From the NCBI GenBank assembly GCA_019359445.1, contig JAHHHJ010000029.1, positions 1 through 63,935 on the forward strand: DNA of 63,935 nucleotides, written 5' to 3'. How positions within the stretch are numbered: position 1 is the first letter of the stretch; every line of letters starts with the position of its first letter. This stretch comes from Kastovskya adunca ATA6-11-RM4. Its GTDB lineage: Bacteria; Cyanobacteriota; Cyanobacteriia; Cyanobacteriales; Coleofasciculaceae. Both the position numbers and the translations under genes were made by a program. This document shows, one piece after another, positions 51,712-60,756 of the stretch. The notes beneath the pieces were generated by a model. That model saw only the letters and a program-made list of their open reading frames with translations, did no database searches and was not told where the DNA came from.

Positions 51712-52842
51712 TTATCCTCGACCCGGTATGAGGCTACCACTGAGGCGTTTGATCGCGTGTCCTGCAACATCAGAGTAACGCAATTCGCCACATAGCACTT
51801 TCCCCATGCGCTCAGTTGCCGAGGGGCGCTTGATACCCACACGATAACCTACACCCGGAACACGGTAAAAGACACCAGACAAACGCTGTGCCCACACTAA
51901 GTCGGTACCCCATTCTTCGCTAATGACTTGAGTGTATTTTTCCAAGGCATCGCGATCGCCTCCCAAGGCTTGAGAAATCGCCTCTGATGCTTTGAGTCCG
52001 CTGAACATCGAGGGACGAATTCCTTCTGCTGTAAACGGATCGACAATACAAGCGGCTTCTCCCGCTAAGACGGCATTTTGCGTATGTAGTTTTTGATCGC
52101 CATCCCACAAGCACAAGGGATGACCGTACTGCTTGCTCATTTTGAGATCGATGCCAAACATTTGACCATACTCAGCCAGCAGTTTTTTCAAATCTTGGGC
52201 TTCGCCGCCTCGGAAGGTACCAATACCCAAGGAGTAGCCATCGGCTTTCGGGAAGTTCCAAATATAGCCGTTTTTAACGAGTCCAAAGTCAAAGTGAATT
52301 GTGGGATCGACAGGGGAGCTTGCAGGTGATTCCGCTTCTAAGGCTCCTGCAAGTCGGCGCTTGCGTTCTTTAAAGCCCAGCCACTTTGCCATCGGTCCTT
52401 TAGCACCATCAGCCGCAATCAGGTAGCGCCCTTCTACCGGGCCATTGGCGGTATTGACTTGCCAGCGATCGCTCTTAAACTCAATTCCTGTCACTTCAGT
52501 GTTGTCTTTGAGTTCTGCTCCCTGCTTCTGGGCTTGCTGGATGAGGAAGTGGTCGAATACATCCCGCCGTACCATCCATATGGGTTCGAGGGTATTTAAT
52601 TTTGCTTCCACCGGATCGCCCATTTTCCAGGTGTAGCGCAAGGTGTTTGTTTTTAAAGAAACAGCCGGAGTCAAGTCAAAATCAAACCAAGCTTGCACTG
52701 CCGGGGATACACCACCACCGCAGGGTTTGTATCGGGGCAATGCTTCTTTTTCCAAAACTAAGACGGAATGTCCACGCTTGGCTAGGTGATAAGCAGCGGT
52801 TCCGCCTGCTGGGCCAGCACCAACAATAATGCAATCAAACAT
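51712..52842 (-). CDS. Geranylgeranyl reductase family flavoprotein
   Basis: A 376-residue FAD-dependent oxidoreductase. FAD-binding motifs are IIVGAGPAGGTAAYHLAKRGHSVLVLEK and VLAGEAACIVDPFTAEGIRPS; the substrate-side signature is LPRYKPCGGGVSP. Family members saturate isoprenoid double bonds (ChlP-type) or modify other lipids. Chlorophyll-linked ChlP is usually longer and somewhat different, so this is a paralogue of uncertain substrate. The frame opens at 52872; the ATG at 52842 (MFDCIIVGAG) is the family start. The gene stands alone with about 420 bp upstream. Confidence 0.85.
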   Translation of the reverse strand: MFDCIIVGAGPAGGTAAYHLAKRGHSVLVLEKEALPRYKPCGGGVSPAVQAWFDFDLTPAVSLKTNTLRYTWKMGDPVEAKLNTLEPIWMVRRDVFDHFLIQQAQKQGAELKDNTEVTGIEFKSDRWQVNTANGPVEGRYLIAADGAKGPMAKWLGFKERKRRLAGALEAESPASSPVDPTIHFDFGLVKNGYIWNFPKADGYSLGIGTFRGGEAQDLKKLLAEYGQMFGIDLKMSKQYGHPLCLWDGDQKLHTQNAVLAGEAACIVDPFTAEGIRPSMFSGLKASEAISQALGGDRDALEKYTQVISEEWGTDLVWAQRLSGVFYRVPGVGYRVGIKRPSATERMGKVLCGELRYSDVAGHAIKRLSGSLIPGRG

Positions 52843-53262
52843 TTTGCTTTTGTTATTCTCCTCAATCCACAAATTTATTTGGGTACAGTGCTACGAGAAA
52901 GGTTTAAAGAATGACTAATGTCTTGAATCGTAGTCTTAAAATAACGCCTACTGGCTATTGGTGAGATTCCCCTGGAGAGGGAAAAACCAATCGGCTTGGA
53001 AGTTCCAACATCTTGACATAAAAAAATGAGCACTGATTGATAGGGTTTTGCTAGCTAGCAACGCAATTATCCGTATTTTCCCGGTAGCGAGGATGAGTCT
53101 TATTTTATAGTTCGCTAAACGTTGCTACAGCAGTCATTATCTAAGTTCATTATTTACACGGAGTACAAAACTTGTGAGTAAATTTTAGGATTGTTCATGA
53201 AAGCTTCATAAATTTACGGCGATTGAATTTTGTACTTTAACTTAATTTAGGAGAGCAAAATC
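52843..53262. other. 420-bp intergenic region
   Basis: No gene is supported between the flavoprotein start and the small gene at 53263. The region contains promoters for both divergent genes. The final part is AT-rich (TTGAATTTTGTACTTTAACTT at 53223-53243) and is followed directly by a strong AGGAG site. Confidence 0.45.
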
Positions 53263-53439
53263 ATGATATGGGAAGTACGCATCCAATACGCCAATGGCAA
53301 AGAACGCATTTTACGAGCCTGTAAAAATCGAGAAACGGCTTTGCGGTATGTGGATGCCATGTACTCCCACGGTTACCCAATGCACCTAGCTTATGTTGTT
53401 TGCCCTGTTCCTGAACAACCAGCGTTTCAGCTTGCTTAA
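53263..53439 (+). CDS. Small conserved-type protein, 58 aa
   Basis: A 58-codon frame with ATG at 53263 and TAA at 53437-53439. It is preceded by a strong ribosome site, AGGAG 10 bp upstream. The product begins MIWEVRIQYANGKERILRAC and ends PVPEQPAFQLA; it looks like a compact beta-alpha fold. I do not recognise the family, but coding character and ribosome site are good. Two hairpins follow (53444-53476 and 53597-53620), supporting a short stand-alone transcript. Confidence 0.75.
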   Translation: MIWEVRIQYANGKERILRACKNRETALRYVDAMYSHGYPMHLAYVVCPVPEQPAFQLA

Positions 53440-53443
53440 AAAT

Positions 53444-53476
53444 AGACTGGAATTACGAACTAATCGCTTCCAGTCT
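53444..53476 (+). terminator. Hairpin behind the 58-aa gene
   Basis: AGACTGGAA (53444-53452) and TTCCAGTCT (53468-53476) are perfect 9-bp arms with a 15-nt loop, 5 bp after the stop codon. There is no T-run, so it may be an RNA end-stabilising hairpin as much as a terminator. Confidence 0.5.
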
Positions 53477-53596
53477 GGGAGTTAATCTTAATTAATTTAC
53501 TGTGTAATTTGAGGCTTATTCCGCTGAAGGATAAACAGCGATCGCTCCTCTGAGTCCTCAGCACTGACTTACTGTTAAGTATCAATGATTGACTCT

Positions 53597-53620
53597 AAAA
53601 CGAGTAAGGCAACTCGTTTT
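53597..53620. terminator. Bidirectional terminator between the 58-aa gene and frr
   Basis: AAAACGAGT (53597-53605) and ACTCGTTTT (53612-53620) are perfect arms with a 6-nt loop and T-tails on both strands. It lies 29 bp after the frr stop, so it probably ends the pyrH-frr transcript and any readthrough from the opposite gene. Confidence 0.75.
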
Positions 53621-53648
53621 CAAGGTAAGTCAGCTAATGCCGAAAACT

Positions 53649-54197
53649 CTAAACCGTCGTAATATCCTTTTCCTTTTCAGCTAAGAGTTCGTCAACTCTA
53701 GACGTGTACTTGTCGGTCAACTTTTGGACTTCATCTTGCAAATCTCGCGATTCATCCTGAGAGATTTCGCTATTTTTTTCGTCTTTGCGAATTGAGTCAA
53801 CAGCGTCTCTACGGATGTTGCGAATTGAGATCCGCCCTTCTTCCGCTAGTTTGCCTGCCATCTTCACAAATTCTTTACGGCGATCGCTTGTCAGTGGCGG
53901 CACATTTAACCGAATCATTTGACCGTCATTGTTTGGGGTCAAACCAATATCTGACAGGGAAATCGCTTTTTCAATCAGATTGAGACTACCCTTGTCAAAG
54001 GGTTGAATCGTAATCGTACTAGCATCCGGTGTATTAATGGTTGCTAAGGATTTCAAGCCCGTTGGCGTGCCGTAGTATTCCACCATCACCCGGTCGAGCA
54101 GGCTAGTATTGGCCCGTCCGGTACGAATAGTATTAAAAGCGCGCTGAGTTGCCTCAATCGCTTTTTGCATCGTGCTTTCTACTTCAGATAACTTCAC
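53649..54197 (-). CDS. frr: Ribosome recycling factor
   Basis: A 182-residue protein that splits post-termination ribosomes with EF-G. Family features are complete: [59 protein letters not shown], and the C-terminal helix [27 protein letters not shown]. The start codon is GTG at 54197. Its first 14 bp overlap the end of pyrH, the usual cyanobacterial and bacterial pyrH-frr arrangement, indicating translational coupling. Confidence 0.97.
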   Translation of the reverse strand: MKLSEVESTMQKAIEATQRAFNTIRTGRANTSLLDRVMVEYYGTPTGLKSLATINTPDASTITIQPFDKGSLNLIEKAISLSDIGLTPNNDGQMIRLNVPPLTSDRRKEFVKMAGKLAEEGRISIRNIRRDAVDSIRKDEKNSEISQDESRDLQDEVQKLTDKYTSRVDELLAEKEKDITTV

Positions 54198-54912
54198 AAA
54201 AACCTCCCACTACTGTGCCGACAGATTCTCCCATAACGGCTTTGTGAATATTACCGCGAACCGCTAGGTCAAAGACCATAATTGGAATGTTGTTCTCTTT
54301 ACAAAGTGCGATCGCGGTGCTGTCCATCACGCGGAGATCGTGGGTGAGAACATGCCCATAGGTCAGGCTCTGATAGCGATGAGCATTAGGATTCTGATGA
54401 GGATCGCTATCATAAATACCATCAACTTTCGTCGCCTTGAAAATCACATTGGCGTCGATTTCTGCCGCGCGTAAGGCAGCGGTTGTATCCGTAGTGAAGA
54501 AGGGATTGCCCGAACCCGCTCCAAAAATAACCACTCGTCCCTTTTCCAGATGACGAATGGCTCGTCGGCGAATGTAGGGTTCTGCTATTTCCTGCATTGC
54601 GATCGCTGTTTGCACACGCGTCGGAATGTTGATTTGCTCAAGAGCGTCTTGCAAAGTCATCGCGTTCATCACCGTAGCAATCATGCCGACATAGTCTGCT
54701 GTTGCTCGATCCATCCCCGCCGCTGATGCTTTGAGTCCTCGAAAGATATTGCCGCCTCCGACAACAATTGCCAGTTGCACGCCAGTGCTCACCACGTCTG
54801 CTACTTCCGCCGCGATTTCTTGAACGATGGCTGGATCAATGCCGTAGCCCAGGTCGCCCATTAAGGCTTCACCGCTCAACTTTAGTAAAACCCGTCGGTA
54901 TGTAATCCCCAT
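54184..54912 (-). CDS. pyrH: UMP kinase
   Basis: A 242-residue amino-acid-kinase-family enzyme that phosphorylates UMP to UDP in pyrimidine synthesis. Motifs are [83 protein letters not shown] and [17 protein letters not shown] at 54912. It is the first gene of the pyrH-frr pair, with about 190 bp before the thioredoxin-like gene. Confidence 0.97.
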   Translation of the reverse strand: MGITYRRVLLKLSGEALMGDLGYGIDPAIVQEIAAEVADVVSTGVQLAIVVGGGNIFRGLKASAAGMDRATADYVGMIATVMNAMTLQDALEQINIPTRVQTAIAMQEIAEPYIRRRAIRHLEKGRVVIFGAGSGNPFFTTDTTAALRAAEIDANVIFKATKVDGIYDSDPHQNPNAHRYQSLTYGHVLTHDLRVMDSTAIALCKENNIPIMVFDLAVRGNIHKAVMGESVGTVVGGFCEVI

Positions 54913-55105
54913 GCCACGACTCTTTTTTTGCTCAGATTATCTCCCCCATAACATAGCAGGAGACGGCTTTTCTGTCTCTACTTAAAAAGGGATTAAGCAA
55001 CTCCGCAGTCCGAAGCCAGGATTTGTCAGTTGTTCATCGTTCCTGGTTCACAGCGAATCACCCTCCCAATTACTACTTTTATCCTTCATACTTCATACTT
55101 CATAT

Positions 55106-55660
55106 CTACCTTCGCCACTGAATCGGGCTACCGATTGCTTCAGTAGAGGTGGGTTTAACTTCTTGGTTGTTGAGCAACGCCGCGATCGCATTTCGGAAAT
55201 ATGGCACCTCTACCGCCTCAGGATGCATCGGATTGTCGTCAATCTGACCGCTGTAGCGCAGCGTTCCCGCCTGGTCGATGAGGAAGGCTTCTGGCGTTTT
55301 TCCCGCCCCGAAGCTGCGAGCAACATCCTGAGTCGGGTCCCAGAGATAGGGAAAATTTAGCGACACTTGCTGAGCAAATAGTTTCATTTCCTCAAAGCCT
55401 TCTTCTGGCTCTTGCTGAGCATCGTTGGCATTAATACCAATCAATGTACAGTCCTGGAAGCGAAACTCCGATTGCAATTCTCTCAATCGCTGAATGTAGG
55501 AGCGTACGTAAGAGCAGTGATTGCAGATAAAAATGACGCCGACAGCACGAAAGGTTTCTAAGTAACGGGAAAGGTGGTGTACTTGCTTATCAATTCCCGG
55601 CAGTTCAAAATCTGGTGCATAATTGCCAACCGGGGTACCAGTCTTTTCCATGAGGCTCAT
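55106..55660 (-). CDS. Thioredoxin-like / AhpC-TSA family protein
   Basis: A 184-residue redoxin. The thioredoxin-fold region reads YAPDFELPGIDKQVHHLSRY and GVIFICNHCSYVRSYIQRL, with a CxxC active site (Cys-Asn-His-Cys) and a C-terminal LIDQAGTLRYSGQIDDNPM. It belongs to a family of cytoplasmic thioredoxin-like/alkyl hydroperoxide reductase-like proteins widespread in cyanobacteria; the physiological partner is not known. ATG at 55660. It is on the same strand as speB, about 100 bp downstream, and may be transcribed with it. Confidence 0.88.
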   Translation of the reverse strand: MSLMEKTGTPVGNYAPDFELPGIDKQVHHLSRYLETFRAVGVIFICNHCSYVRSYIQRLRELQSEFRFQDCTLIGINANDAQQEPEEGFEEMKLFAQQVSLNFPYLWDPTQDVARSFGAGKTPEAFLIDQAGTLRYSGQIDDNPMHPEAVEVPYFRNAIAALLNNQEVKPTSTEAIGSPIQWRR

Positions 55661-55757
55661 TGGCTGACCTTATTACTTACAACTGTACTTTTCTACAAAG
55701 GCAAATTACTAAATGTCGTCTCTGGGTTTGGCAAAACCCGTAGTTTTACTGTTGACA

Positions 55758-56693
55758 TTACCAGCCTTGAGCCAATCCTTGATACCCCATCAACTTATAC
55801 ACCAGTTTTGCTGCTGTGAACTGAGAAACTACTGAGTCAACCAAGGGGGCGAGTTCCATAACATCACAGCCAATAACTTGATGGTTTTCAAAGACTCGCC
55901 CCAAGAAAGCGGTGAGGGCGTACCAATTTAAACCGCCGGGTTCTGGTGTACCGACGCCTGGAATCAAGCTAGGGTCAATGCCATCTAAGTCAATGGTAAT
56001 AAAAACACGCTTTGTGGAAATCGCCGCGATCGCTCTTTCGATCCAGTTTGGTTCAACGGCAATTTCCCGCGCCCAAATTACCGATAATTGCTTTTCTTTG
56101 ATTAAGTCAGCCTCTTCTTTACAGACACTACGGATGCCAATTTGTAGTGTTGGCACTCCCATACTGACAAGGCGGCGCATCACACAGGCGTGATTGTGGA
56201 TTGAGCCTTCGTACTCGTGGCGCAAATCCCCGTGAGCGTCAATTTGAATGACGGTAAACGGTTCTGAGGAGGCTTGCTGATAGGCTTGGACGATTCCTGA
56301 AGTGATGCTGTGTTCGCCACCCAACGCGATCACAAATTTGCCATCTTGGATCAGCTTGGATACCGTGTCGCTGGTGACTTGCAGCATCTCTTCAGAAGAG
56401 ACGGATTGAGCGCGGGTATCAGCGATCGCTGGATGGGTATAAATCTGTGCGCCCCAGCAAATTTCCTGGTCTAATTCATCGTCGTAGTACTCTAGCTGCT
56501 CCGATGCTTCCAAAAGAGCGGCAGGGCCATTCTCACAGCCTTTACGGTATGTTGTTGTTGCCTCGTAAGGAATTGGCAAGATAACCGCCCGTGATGCCTC
56601 GTAGGGCACCTGAGTTGCCGACCCATGAAAGGGCAAGTCAGTCGTGTTAATCAGTGTTTGCACCACAGCAGAAACTCTCAAAGAAATTGCCAA
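55758..56693 (-). CDS. speB: Agmatinase
   Basis: A 311-residue ureohydrolase that cleaves agmatine to putrescine and urea in polyamine synthesis. The binuclear Mn site is complete: GGEHSIT (His), QIDAHGDLRHEYEGSIHNHACVMRRL (Asp-x-His-x-Asp) and TIDLDGIDPSLIPGVGTPEPGG (Asp-x-Asp). Length is in the usual range. The start codon appears to be TTG at 56693; internal GTG codons near residue 10 are alternatives. Guanidino-acid substrates (arginase, guanidinobutyrase) cannot be excluded. Confidence 0.88.
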   Translation of the reverse strand: MAISLRVSAVVQTLINTTDLPFHGSATQVPYEASRAVILPIPYEATTTYRKGCENGPAALLEASEQLEYYDDELDQEICWGAQIYTHPAIADTRAQSVSSEEMLQVTSDTVSKLIQDGKFVIALGGEHSITSGIVQAYQQASSEPFTVIQIDAHGDLRHEYEGSIHNHACVMRRLVSMGVPTLQIGIRSVCKEEADLIKEKQLSVIWAREIAVEPNWIERAIAAISTKRVFITIDLDGIDPSLIPGVGTPEPGGLNWYALTAFLGRVFENHQVIGCDVMELAPLVDSVVSQFTAAKLVYKLMGYQGLAQGW

Positions 56694-57125
56694 ACATTGT
56701 CACATCTCTCAATCGTCATGACAAGCAAGTTTTCTTGCTGTCAGCCATCAAGACTAAGCGATCGCTTGAAACTTGACGCCCTTTTGCCTAACAGCGTCAA
56801 GAGTGGTTAGCCCCTAAAGCGAATTTTTCTCTAGGTATTCATTACATAGCCCCTAAAATTGGGCTTGCACTTGCATAATGCCCTAAATGAGCAGTTTTGT
56901 GATTCCAGGCGATCGCTTCCTTTTATATATTTTACGAAAACTGCAAGTAACTTTGCCAAAAGAACATAAAGGCTCTGTGGGAGAGATGTTCTTCTCCCGG
57001 TCTTTATTACATAATGTAAAGATAATATTAACCGATTGCTTTTCCTTTAGAGACGTGCTGCTGTCGCACCATACTCCGCAAAGGCGATCGCAGAACTTTA
57101 GCTTCACACGCGTGTACCTGAATCC
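56694..57125. other. 432-bp intergenic region
   Basis: This divergent region lies between speB and the alpha/beta hydrolase. It contains three HIP1-type octamer or near-octamer sites and the palindrome TTACAT-A-ATGTAA at 57007-57019, which could be an operator. An 80-codon + frame at 56887-57129 overlaps the hydrolase start and lacks coding character, so it is not called. Confidence 0.45.
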
Positions 57126-58058
57126 ATGACCTCCACTCCGTTGACCAGCACCAACATCGAAACAAAAACCTGGACTTGGAAAGGCTTCCCCATCACCTAT
57201 CAAACTGTTGGAAAGGAAGGGCCAGCAGTAGTGATGGTGCATGGTTTTGGAGCCTCTTTAGGACATTGGCGCAAAAACTTACCTGTACTCGGAGAAATCT
57301 GTCGCTGCTATACCATCGACTTGATTGGATTCGGCAAAAGCGCCAAGCCATCTCCTGGCAAAGAAATCAACTATACCTTTGAAACCTGGGGACAACAGCT
57401 TGCTGACTTTTGCCACGAAGTTATCGGTACTCCTGCCTTCCTCATCGGCAACTCCATTGGCTGTATTGTTGCCATGCAAGCCGCTGTAGATTATCCAGAC
57501 ATTGCCTTAGAGGTCGCTCTCCTCAACTGTTCCTTGCGGCTGCTGCATGACCGCAAACGCGCTGGACTCCCCTGGCATCGTCGCGTCGGTGCCCCACTTG
57601 TGCAAAAACTGCTCAGCATCAAATGGGTTGGGCAACTATTTTTTAGTCAGCTTGCCAAGCCAAAGGTAGTCCGTAAAATCCTGCTGCAAGCGTACAAAAA
57701 TCCAGAAGCGGTCAACGATGAACTCGTTGATTTACTCATGGCACCCGCCGCTGATATCGGTGCCGTCGATGTCTTCATCGCCTTTACTCGCTATTCCCAA
57801 GGGCCACTACCCGAAGACCTCCTGCCGATTTTACCCTGCCCTGCGATCCTGCTCTGGGGAACTGAAGACCCCTGGGAACCCGTAGAACTGGGGAGAGAAT
57901 TGGCAAACTTCCCCACAGTAGAGAAGTTTATCCCCTTAGAAGGCTTAGGTCATTGCCCTCAAGATGAAGCACCAGAAATCGTTAATCCGATCTTGCGAGA
58001 CTGGATTTTGCAAGCAGACTCGCAGCCGAGAGATTCCTTTTTTGAGGGAGACGTGTGA
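57126..58058 (+). CDS. Alpha/beta hydrolase
   Basis: A 310-residue alpha/beta-hydrolase-fold enzyme. The oxyanion segment VMVHGFGASLGHWR, nucleophile elbow FLIGNSIGCIVAMQ (Ser near residue 108), Asp in LLWGTEDPWEPVE and His in LEGLGHCPQDEAPE give a complete catalytic triad. Such proteins in cyanobacteria and plastids resemble pheophytinase or lipase-like enzymes, but the substrate is not known. No signal peptide is seen. ATG at 57126. Confidence 0.85.
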   Translation: MTSTPLTSTNIETKTWTWKGFPITYQTVGKEGPAVVMVHGFGASLGHWRKNLPVLGEICRCYTIDLIGFGKSAKPSPGKEINYTFETWGQQLADFCHEVIGTPAFLIGNSIGCIVAMQAAVDYPDIALEVALLNCSLRLLHDRKRAGLPWHRRVGAPLVQKLLSIKWVGQLFFSQLAKPKVVRKILLQAYKNPEAVNDELVDLLMAPAADIGAVDVFIAFTRYSQGPLPEDLLPILPCPAILLWGTEDPWEPVELGRELANFPTVEKFIPLEGLGHCPQDEAPEIVNPILRDWILQADSQPRDSFFEGDV

Positions 58059-58098
58059 TCCGGTTTCCCCCTTCTTGATGCTCCTAAATCGGAGTAAG

Positions 58099-58124
58099 CT
58101 GGACGTGTTCCAGCCTCGCTTTTT
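58099..58124 (+). terminator. Weak intrinsic terminator
   Basis: CTGGA (58099-58103) pairs with TCCAG (58109-58113) and a run of five T residues follows at about 58120-58124. It lies 40 bp behind the hydrolase stop and 9 bp before the convergent LCP gene end. The stem is short. Confidence 0.35.
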
Positions 58125-58132
58125 AAGGGAAG

Positions 58133-59578
58133 CTAAAAATTAACAAGCCCTCTTGCAGAGCGGCTCTTTTGTAGCCAGTCCCGTCCCAACTGAATTGTAA
58201 TATCTGAATTTAGATTACCAGTACTCTCGACTCGCACCTCTCCAAATCCCATCGTCGCCCGTAGAGCAGCAGCGCTACCGTCATCTCCTTGTTGGGCAAC
58301 AATACGAGTAACCCGTAACGGTTCTCTCCATGACTCATACATATAGACATTGCGATAGCCAGCTTCTCTTAGGGAGGTAATTAAAGCTTCAACAGCTTCT
58401 GGCTCTCCGGTGCTATCTTGAATTGCCACATTGAGATAAGCAGGGTCAGCCTCCAAGGCGTCACCATAACCCTGGTCGAAGTGAGTTGCCATCATTTCTC
58501 GAATCCGACGGCGATTGGGTAGCCAGTAACTGATCTCCTTTGGCCCAGAATCACTAAAGCGACCGGGTACCATTAACATTTGAGCATTCGAGCGTTCTGT
58601 CTGAACGGCAAAACCAACTAGGGCAACTAGCTCCTCAACGCTTAAGTTGGTATCAATGTGGGATTGAATCACTGAGAGGATTTTTGGCATTCGTGCCAGA
58701 GTTGTGGGATTGAGTGCCTGCTCCATCAGTGCCCGCATCAATGTTTGCTGCCTCTGCACCCGACCAACGTCACCAAACTTGTCGTAGCGGAAGCGCAAAA
58801 ATTGCATGGCTTGCTCGCCATTGAGGTGTTGTTTGCCTTCTTTTAAATTGATGTACAAGTGCTGGGATTCGTCGCGATATTTCATGTCCTTGGGAACATA
58901 AACGGTAACGCCTCCCAAGGCATCAATCAACTTTTCAACCCCTTGAACATTCACGCGGATGTAGCGGTCAATGCCAACGCCTTCTAGCAGTTCGCTTGTG
59001 GCTTTTGCGGTTAATGCTGGCCCTCCATTGGCATTGGCGGCATTGATTTTTGTCACGCCGTAGCCTTCTACATAGGTACGAGTATCGCGAGGAATGGAGA
59101 GAAGGTTTAATTTCTTGGCTTCTGGGTCAAACCGTAGCAAGAGCATGGTATCGGAAAGACCTTCAAAGGAGTTGACCAAGGCGTGATAGCCCAAGTTCTC
59201 CTCTGGGGAAGTATTCAGGTCAGAGGTTAAAACTTTAACGCCCAAAAATAAGATATTGACGGGTCGAGTTAGTTCCGGTAGCCGCAAGCTGCTCCGGGAA
59301 ATCTTTTCGTTGCCCCCAAATACGGCTTCTTCATCGGGGCTTAGTGAGCTTTGCAGCAAAGGCGTACTAGATAGCGATACCGCTAAGAGGGCACCTGCTG
59401 TTGCTGAAAGCATCGACACTCCGGTAAAACCTAACCATAGCCAAAGCCAACGCCCCTTATGAGCTTTGCGAACTGGCTTTTTCCCCACCGGGGAAGCATT
59501 TCTTTCTGGCTTTTTCCCCACGGGGTAAGCATTTCTTTGCCCCGGCTGGGGTCTTGCATAAGTTTTTCGAGCTGGCAC
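58133..59578 (-). CDS. LytR-CpsA-Psr (LCP) family protein
   Basis: A 481-residue membrane-anchored LCP protein. A basic N-terminus with two VGKKP(E/V)R repeats precedes one transmembrane helix (WLWLWLGFTGVSMLSATAGALLAVSL), so the catalytic domain is periplasmic. The LCP core is seen in VNILFLGVKVL, DTMLLLRFDPEAKKLNLLSIPRDTRTYVEGYGVTKINAA and LRFRYDKFGDVGRVQRQQTLM. LCP enzymes attach glycopolymers to peptidoglycan or other envelope glycans. The start is GTG at 59578. A C-terminal LytR_C-like domain (YLNVAIQDSTGEPEAVEALITSLREAGY) is also present. Confidence 0.9.
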   Translation of the reverse strand: MPARKTYARPQPGQRNAYPVGKKPERNASPVGKKPVRKAHKGRWLWLWLGFTGVSMLSATAGALLAVSLSSTPLLQSSLSPDEEAVFGGNEKISRSSLRLPELTRPVNILFLGVKVLTSDLNTSPEENLGYHALVNSFEGLSDTMLLLRFDPEAKKLNLLSIPRDTRTYVEGYGVTKINAANANGGPALTAKATSELLEGVGIDRYIRVNVQGVEKLIDALGGVTVYVPKDMKYRDESQHLYINLKEGKQHLNGEQAMQFLRFRYDKFGDVGRVQRQQTLMRALMEQALNPTTLARMPKILSVIQSHIDTNLSVEELVALVGFAVQTERSNAQMLMVPGRFSDSGPKEISYWLPNRRRIREMMATHFDQGYGDALEADPAYLNVAIQDSTGEPEAVEALITSLREAGYRNVYMYESWREPLRVTRIVAQQGDDGSAAALRATMGFGEVRVESTGNLNSDITIQLGRDWLQKSRSARGLVNF

Positions 59579-59813
59579 TGAACTTCCTCACACACATGCA
59601 AAAAGTTGAAATTTCTTCTGAAAAACTGTGCCTGCGCTCTCATGGCTTGCTTCTGAGGTAGCGCACTTAGTGTTTGACAAGAACACTCATAGCAGTTTTT
59701 CAGACCGTTTGTTATGAAATCAGGCAAATTAGTTATTAGTTTATAGTTCGTAGCTCTTGAATCTACGAACTATAAACATCATCCCCTGCCAATCGCAATT
59801 TGCCAGTCCTTAG

Positions 59814-60191
59814 TCAAGATAGGTGTTTACGTACGACATTCTCGGCAATACGACTGAACCAGGGAAGACGGGGTGGCTGGCGTTGCCATAGGCGCAGCAT
59901 TAATCCAATACAGACTAAAAAATAACCAGATGTTAGCAGACTATTGATAAACAATAAGCGCAGCATCAAAAACTCTGAAGTCTGATGGGCTGCCCCCGAT
60001 AAGAGGAGGTACCCTAGTAGCCAACTGAGAGCTAGTGTCACTGACAAGCGGCTGACGCTTTGTTGCTGCCGTGTCCCTTGACGACGATATAGTGTCCAGA
60101 GTGCGGGAAAAAAACCGACAATGGGAACAAGATACAAAATTTGCTGTAAGCGATTAAGGTCTTCGTTTTCTAGCGAGTCCAGATCTTTCAT
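59814..60191 (-). CDS. Small multi-helix membrane protein
   Basis: A 125-residue protein with three to four hydrophobic segments (LYLVPIVGFFPALWTLY, LSVTLALSWLLGYLLLSGAA, LLFINSLLTSGYFLVCIGLML). It is conserved in appearance with cyanobacterial hypothetical membrane proteins, but I do not recognise a family with a function. ATG at 60191. It is transcribed alone. Confidence 0.6.
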   Translation of the reverse strand: MKDLDSLENEDLNRLQQILYLVPIVGFFPALWTLYRRQGTRQQQSVSRLSVTLALSWLLGYLLLSGAAHQTSEFLMLRLLFINSLLTSGYFLVCIGLMLRLWQRQPPRLPWFSRIAENVVRKHLS

Positions 60192-60503
60192 AGGTGATTA
60201 ATTAGGAATTGTCAATTAGAAAAAGTTGAACAATTATCGACGGCGGCAATGTTGATGATGATAATTGCCAGGGTATAGGTATTGAACTAAGGATTTTTGG
60301 GTGGGTGCAAAGTTGCCAAAGGTTTAATGGCAGGTGAGGAAGAGCGACCTCATTAGGCTAATGCTAATGTATTTTTATTTAAGACTCAGCACCAATAATA
60401 GTTAAACTCAAGTCGAGTAAGCTTTGCTACTTCATGACTCTGATTGTGTGAAACATCACTTCAGTTGTTTGGGGGTCTACTGGGGAATTTTTTGTTAATT
60501 GCT
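60192..60503. other. 312-bp intergenic region
   Basis: No gene or strong structure is supported. TTG-initiated extension of the downstream small gene to 60444 is possible but unlikely, because the ATG at 60504 is followed by the hydrophobic core. Promoters for the two divergent genes should lie here. Confidence 0.4.
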
Positions 60504-60713
60504 ATGGACAGTCAGGCAGGCTTTATTTTTAAGGTCTTACTTATTTCAGTGGCTGTGTCGCTGCTGATTAAATACGGGGGGCCCAGATTAGCATTTTTGT
60601 CTACAACGGTGAATCCTTTAGTCTGGGTGTTGCTGCCAACGGTGATTTTGGCGATCGCCTTATTGTGGCGGGCTTGGAGATCTCGTCAACGCTATAAGAC
60701 ACCTGGAGCGTAG
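60504..60713 (+). CDS. Small two-helix membrane protein, 69 aa
   Basis: The 69-residue product begins MDSQAGFIFKVLLISVAVSLL and has two hydrophobic helices separated by YGGPRLAFLSTTVNP, ending in a basic tail (RAWRSRQRYKTPGA). It resembles small cyanobacterial membrane proteins of unknown role. The open frame reaches back to a TTG at 60444; the ATG at 60504 is chosen. It precedes the dienelactone-hydrolase-like gene by 43 bp. Confidence 0.6.
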   Translation: MDSQAGFIFKVLLISVAVSLLIKYGGPRLAFLSTTVNPLVWVLLPTVILAIALLWRAWRSRQRYKTPGA

Positions 60714-60756
60714 TAGTGTTCTTTGAAGGATTGTGACAAACTATTAAAAACTCTTA

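Noticed and set aside
56887-57129. 80-codon + strand frame as a possible small gene
   Set aside because: It overlaps the hydrolase start, lacks a ribosome site and has no coding character; the opposite-strand frame of similar length is equally poor.
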